Origin: Vulgatibacter sp035565615
GTDB taxonomy: Bacteria > Myxococcota > Myxococcia > Myxococcales > Vulgatibacteraceae
Assembly (NCBI GenBank): GCA_035565615.1
Contig: DATMSB010000153.1
Location: 1-6,004 of the forward strand
Reading direction: 5' to 3'
DNA length: 6,004 bases
The notes under the pieces are model-generated. The model saw only the letters and a program-made list of their open reading frames with translations, searched no databases and was not told the DNA's origin. The position numbers and the translations under genes are program-made. Positions 5,385 to 6,004 of this stretch are shown piece after piece (the stretch's first letter is position 1; every line of letters begins with the position of its first letter).

Positions 5385-5430
5385 TGACGTGGGTGTCGCG
5401 GTTTTCGAGGCCGAAGCGAGAGACGCCGCC

Positions 5431-5449
5431 CTGGGAGATCGGCTCCCGG
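5431..5449. repeat. Second inverted repeat in the rhomboid-lpxC control region
   Basis: CTGGGAG (5431-5437) pairs with CTCCCGG (5443-5449) over seven positions, including one G-U, with loop ATCGG. Its centre is about 90 bases upstream of the predicted lpxC start of transcription. Its arms differ from those of the 5361 repeat, so the two would not be sites for one factor. Confidence 0.35.
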
Positions 5450-5467
5450 TTGAAAAACTGAAGGATT

Positions 5468-5505
5468 CCGTCGGCTTGGGAAAGGCCGACGCGGTGCGCC
5501 GACGG
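5468..5505. repeat. Mutually exclusive inverted repeats next to the -24/-12 element
   Basis: The segment 5468-5475 (CCGTCGGC) is exactly complementary to 5498-5505 (GCCGACGG), an 8-bp stem. Shifted by two bases, 5470-5477 pairs with 5483-5490 (AGGCCGAC) over eight positions, one G-U, around loop GGGAA. The word GCCGAC therefore occurs twice and the same left arm can choose either partner. In RNA this is the layout of a switch; in DNA it gives repeated half-sites. The right arm ends at the base before the -24 element, so a bound factor there would touch the promoter. Confidence 0.4.
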
Positions 5506-5521
5506 TGGCGCGAGAGTTGCA
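5506..5521 (+). promoter_or_regulatory. Candidate sigma-54 (-24/-12) promoter upstream of lpxC
   Basis: TGGCGCGAGAGTTGCA matches the classical TGGCACG-N4-TTGCA pattern at 11 of 12 defined positions; the only change is A to G in the -24 block. The essential GG (5507-5508) and GC (5519-5520) are exactly 10 bases apart. Transcription would begin near 5532, leaving a leader of about 54 bases before the lpxC ATG at 5586. The position, orientation and upstream dyads all fit an activator-dependent promoter. It remains a motif prediction, and housekeeping lpxC genes are not generally known as sigma-54 targets. Confidence 0.55.
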
Positions 5522-5571
5522 AAACCGGGCGCCCACCCGAACGGATGGCAAGCCGCAGATCGCCCGCCCCT

Positions 5572-5575
5572 GGAG
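5572..5575 (+). promoter_or_regulatory. Probable lpxC ribosome binding site
   Basis: GGAG ends ten bases before ATG 5586, a slightly long but usable spacing. No better purine block lies closer to the start, and the protein begins as LpxC proteins do, which supports this ATG. Confidence 0.45.
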
Positions 5576-5585
5576 TTCCTCCACG

Positions 5586-6004
5586 ATGGATCACCTCAAC
5601 CAGCGCACGGTCCAGACCCGAACGAGCTGCACCGGCGTGGGCCTGCACTCCGGCGCCCCGATCGAGCTCACCCTGGCGCCCGGCCGTCCGAATACCGGCA
5701 TCGTCTTCGTGCGCACCGACCTGCCGACCCCGGTGGAGGTCCCCGCCCGCGCCGAGTACGTGGTCGACACCACCATGGCGACGACCATCGGCAAGGACGG
5801 CGTCCGCATCGGCACCATCGAGCACCTGATGGCGGCCCTGGCGGGCCTCGGGATCGACAACTGCCGGGTGGAGCTGAACGGCCCCGAGGTCCCCATCATG
5901 GACGGCTCGGCGGCGCCCTTCGTCTACCTGATCCGCTCCGCCGGCATCGAGCTGCAGCGGGAGACGAAGCGCTTCCTGGTGATCCGCAAGCCGGTGACGG
6001 TGCG
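5586..6004 (+). CDS. lpxC: UDP-3-O-acyl-N-acetylglucosamine deacetylase LpxC, N-terminal 139 residues (3' end outside window)
   Basis: LpxC removes the acetyl group from UDP-3-O-acyl-GlcNAc, the committed step of lipid A synthesis, at the cytoplasmic side of the inner membrane. The fragment starts at ATG 5586 with MDHLNQRTVQTRTSCTGVGL and HSG, the family's N-terminal signature (start codon then xQRT through GVGLHSG). It runs open to the window end, with two bases of codon 140 present. TIEHLMAAL (77-85) carries Glu79 and His80; the histidine matches the first zinc ligand of characterised LpxC enzymes. The GIDNCRVELNGPEVPIMDGS segment (89-108) with SAAPFV (108-113) is also strongly conserved. 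The remaining zinc ligands lie beyond the window. Upstream is a long, structured control region with a candidate -24/-12 promoter. The gene is divergent from the rhomboid gene. Confidence 0.97.
   Translation, partial: MDHLNQRTVQTRTSCTGVGLHSGAPIELTLAPGRPNTGIVFVRTDLPTPVEVPARAEYVVDTTMATTIGKDGVRIGTIEHLMAALAGLGIDNCRVELNGPEVPIMDGSAAPFVYLIRSAGIELQRETKRFLVIRKPVTV

Noticed and set aside
5390..5585. Riboswitch (cyclic di-GMP, cobalamin or SAH type) or tRNA in the lpxC upstream region
   Set aside because: Hairpins exist, but none of the conserved bases of these classes, nor a tRNA T-arm motif, can be found on either strand.

Overview
The window is about 70% G+C, with third codon positions almost all G or C. 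It comes from a Gram-negative bacterium, since it carries lpxC for lipid A synthesis. The nadA, ruvC, ruvA, ruvB and lpxC proteins, a sigma-54 family protein, a DUF4265 remnant and the base composition together fit a myxobacterial or related deltaproteobacterial (Myxococcota) genome. That placement is inferred from gene style, not from a marker gene.

Layout. 1-192: 3' end of nadA (quinolinate synthase). 284-877 and 874-1473: ruvC and ruvA, overlapping by four bases, encoding the Holliday junction resolvase and the junction-binding protein. 1533-2783, opposite strand: an intact but unusual sigma-54 (RpoN) family protein of 416 residues. It keeps the core-RNA-polymerase-binding part, lacks the glutamine-rich start of region I, has a degenerate helix-turn-helix, and stops before the RpoN-box domain. 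3004-4014: ruvB, the branch-migration motor, separated from ruvA by that inverted gene. 4015-4552: a stretch of much lower G+C holding a multiply frameshifted DUF4265 pseudogene. 4553-5236, minus strand: a rhomboid intramembrane serine protease. 5237-5585: a divergent control region with three inverted repeats and a near-consensus -24/-12 (sigma-54) promoter. 5586 to the end: the first 139 codons of lpxC.

How the genes work together. RuvA and RuvB migrate Holliday junctions and RuvC cuts them, so ruvC, ruvA and ruvB form one recombination-repair module, here interrupted by the sigma-54-like gene. NadA (NAD synthesis), the rhomboid (membrane proteolysis) and LpxC (first committed step of lipid A synthesis) are unrelated housekeeping or envelope functions.

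The two points most worth following are the sigma-54 relative without its promoter-recognition modules, and the -24/-12 element with upstream inverted repeats in front of lpxC. No CRISPR array, tRNA, rRNA, insertion sequence or riboswitch that I recognise is present.
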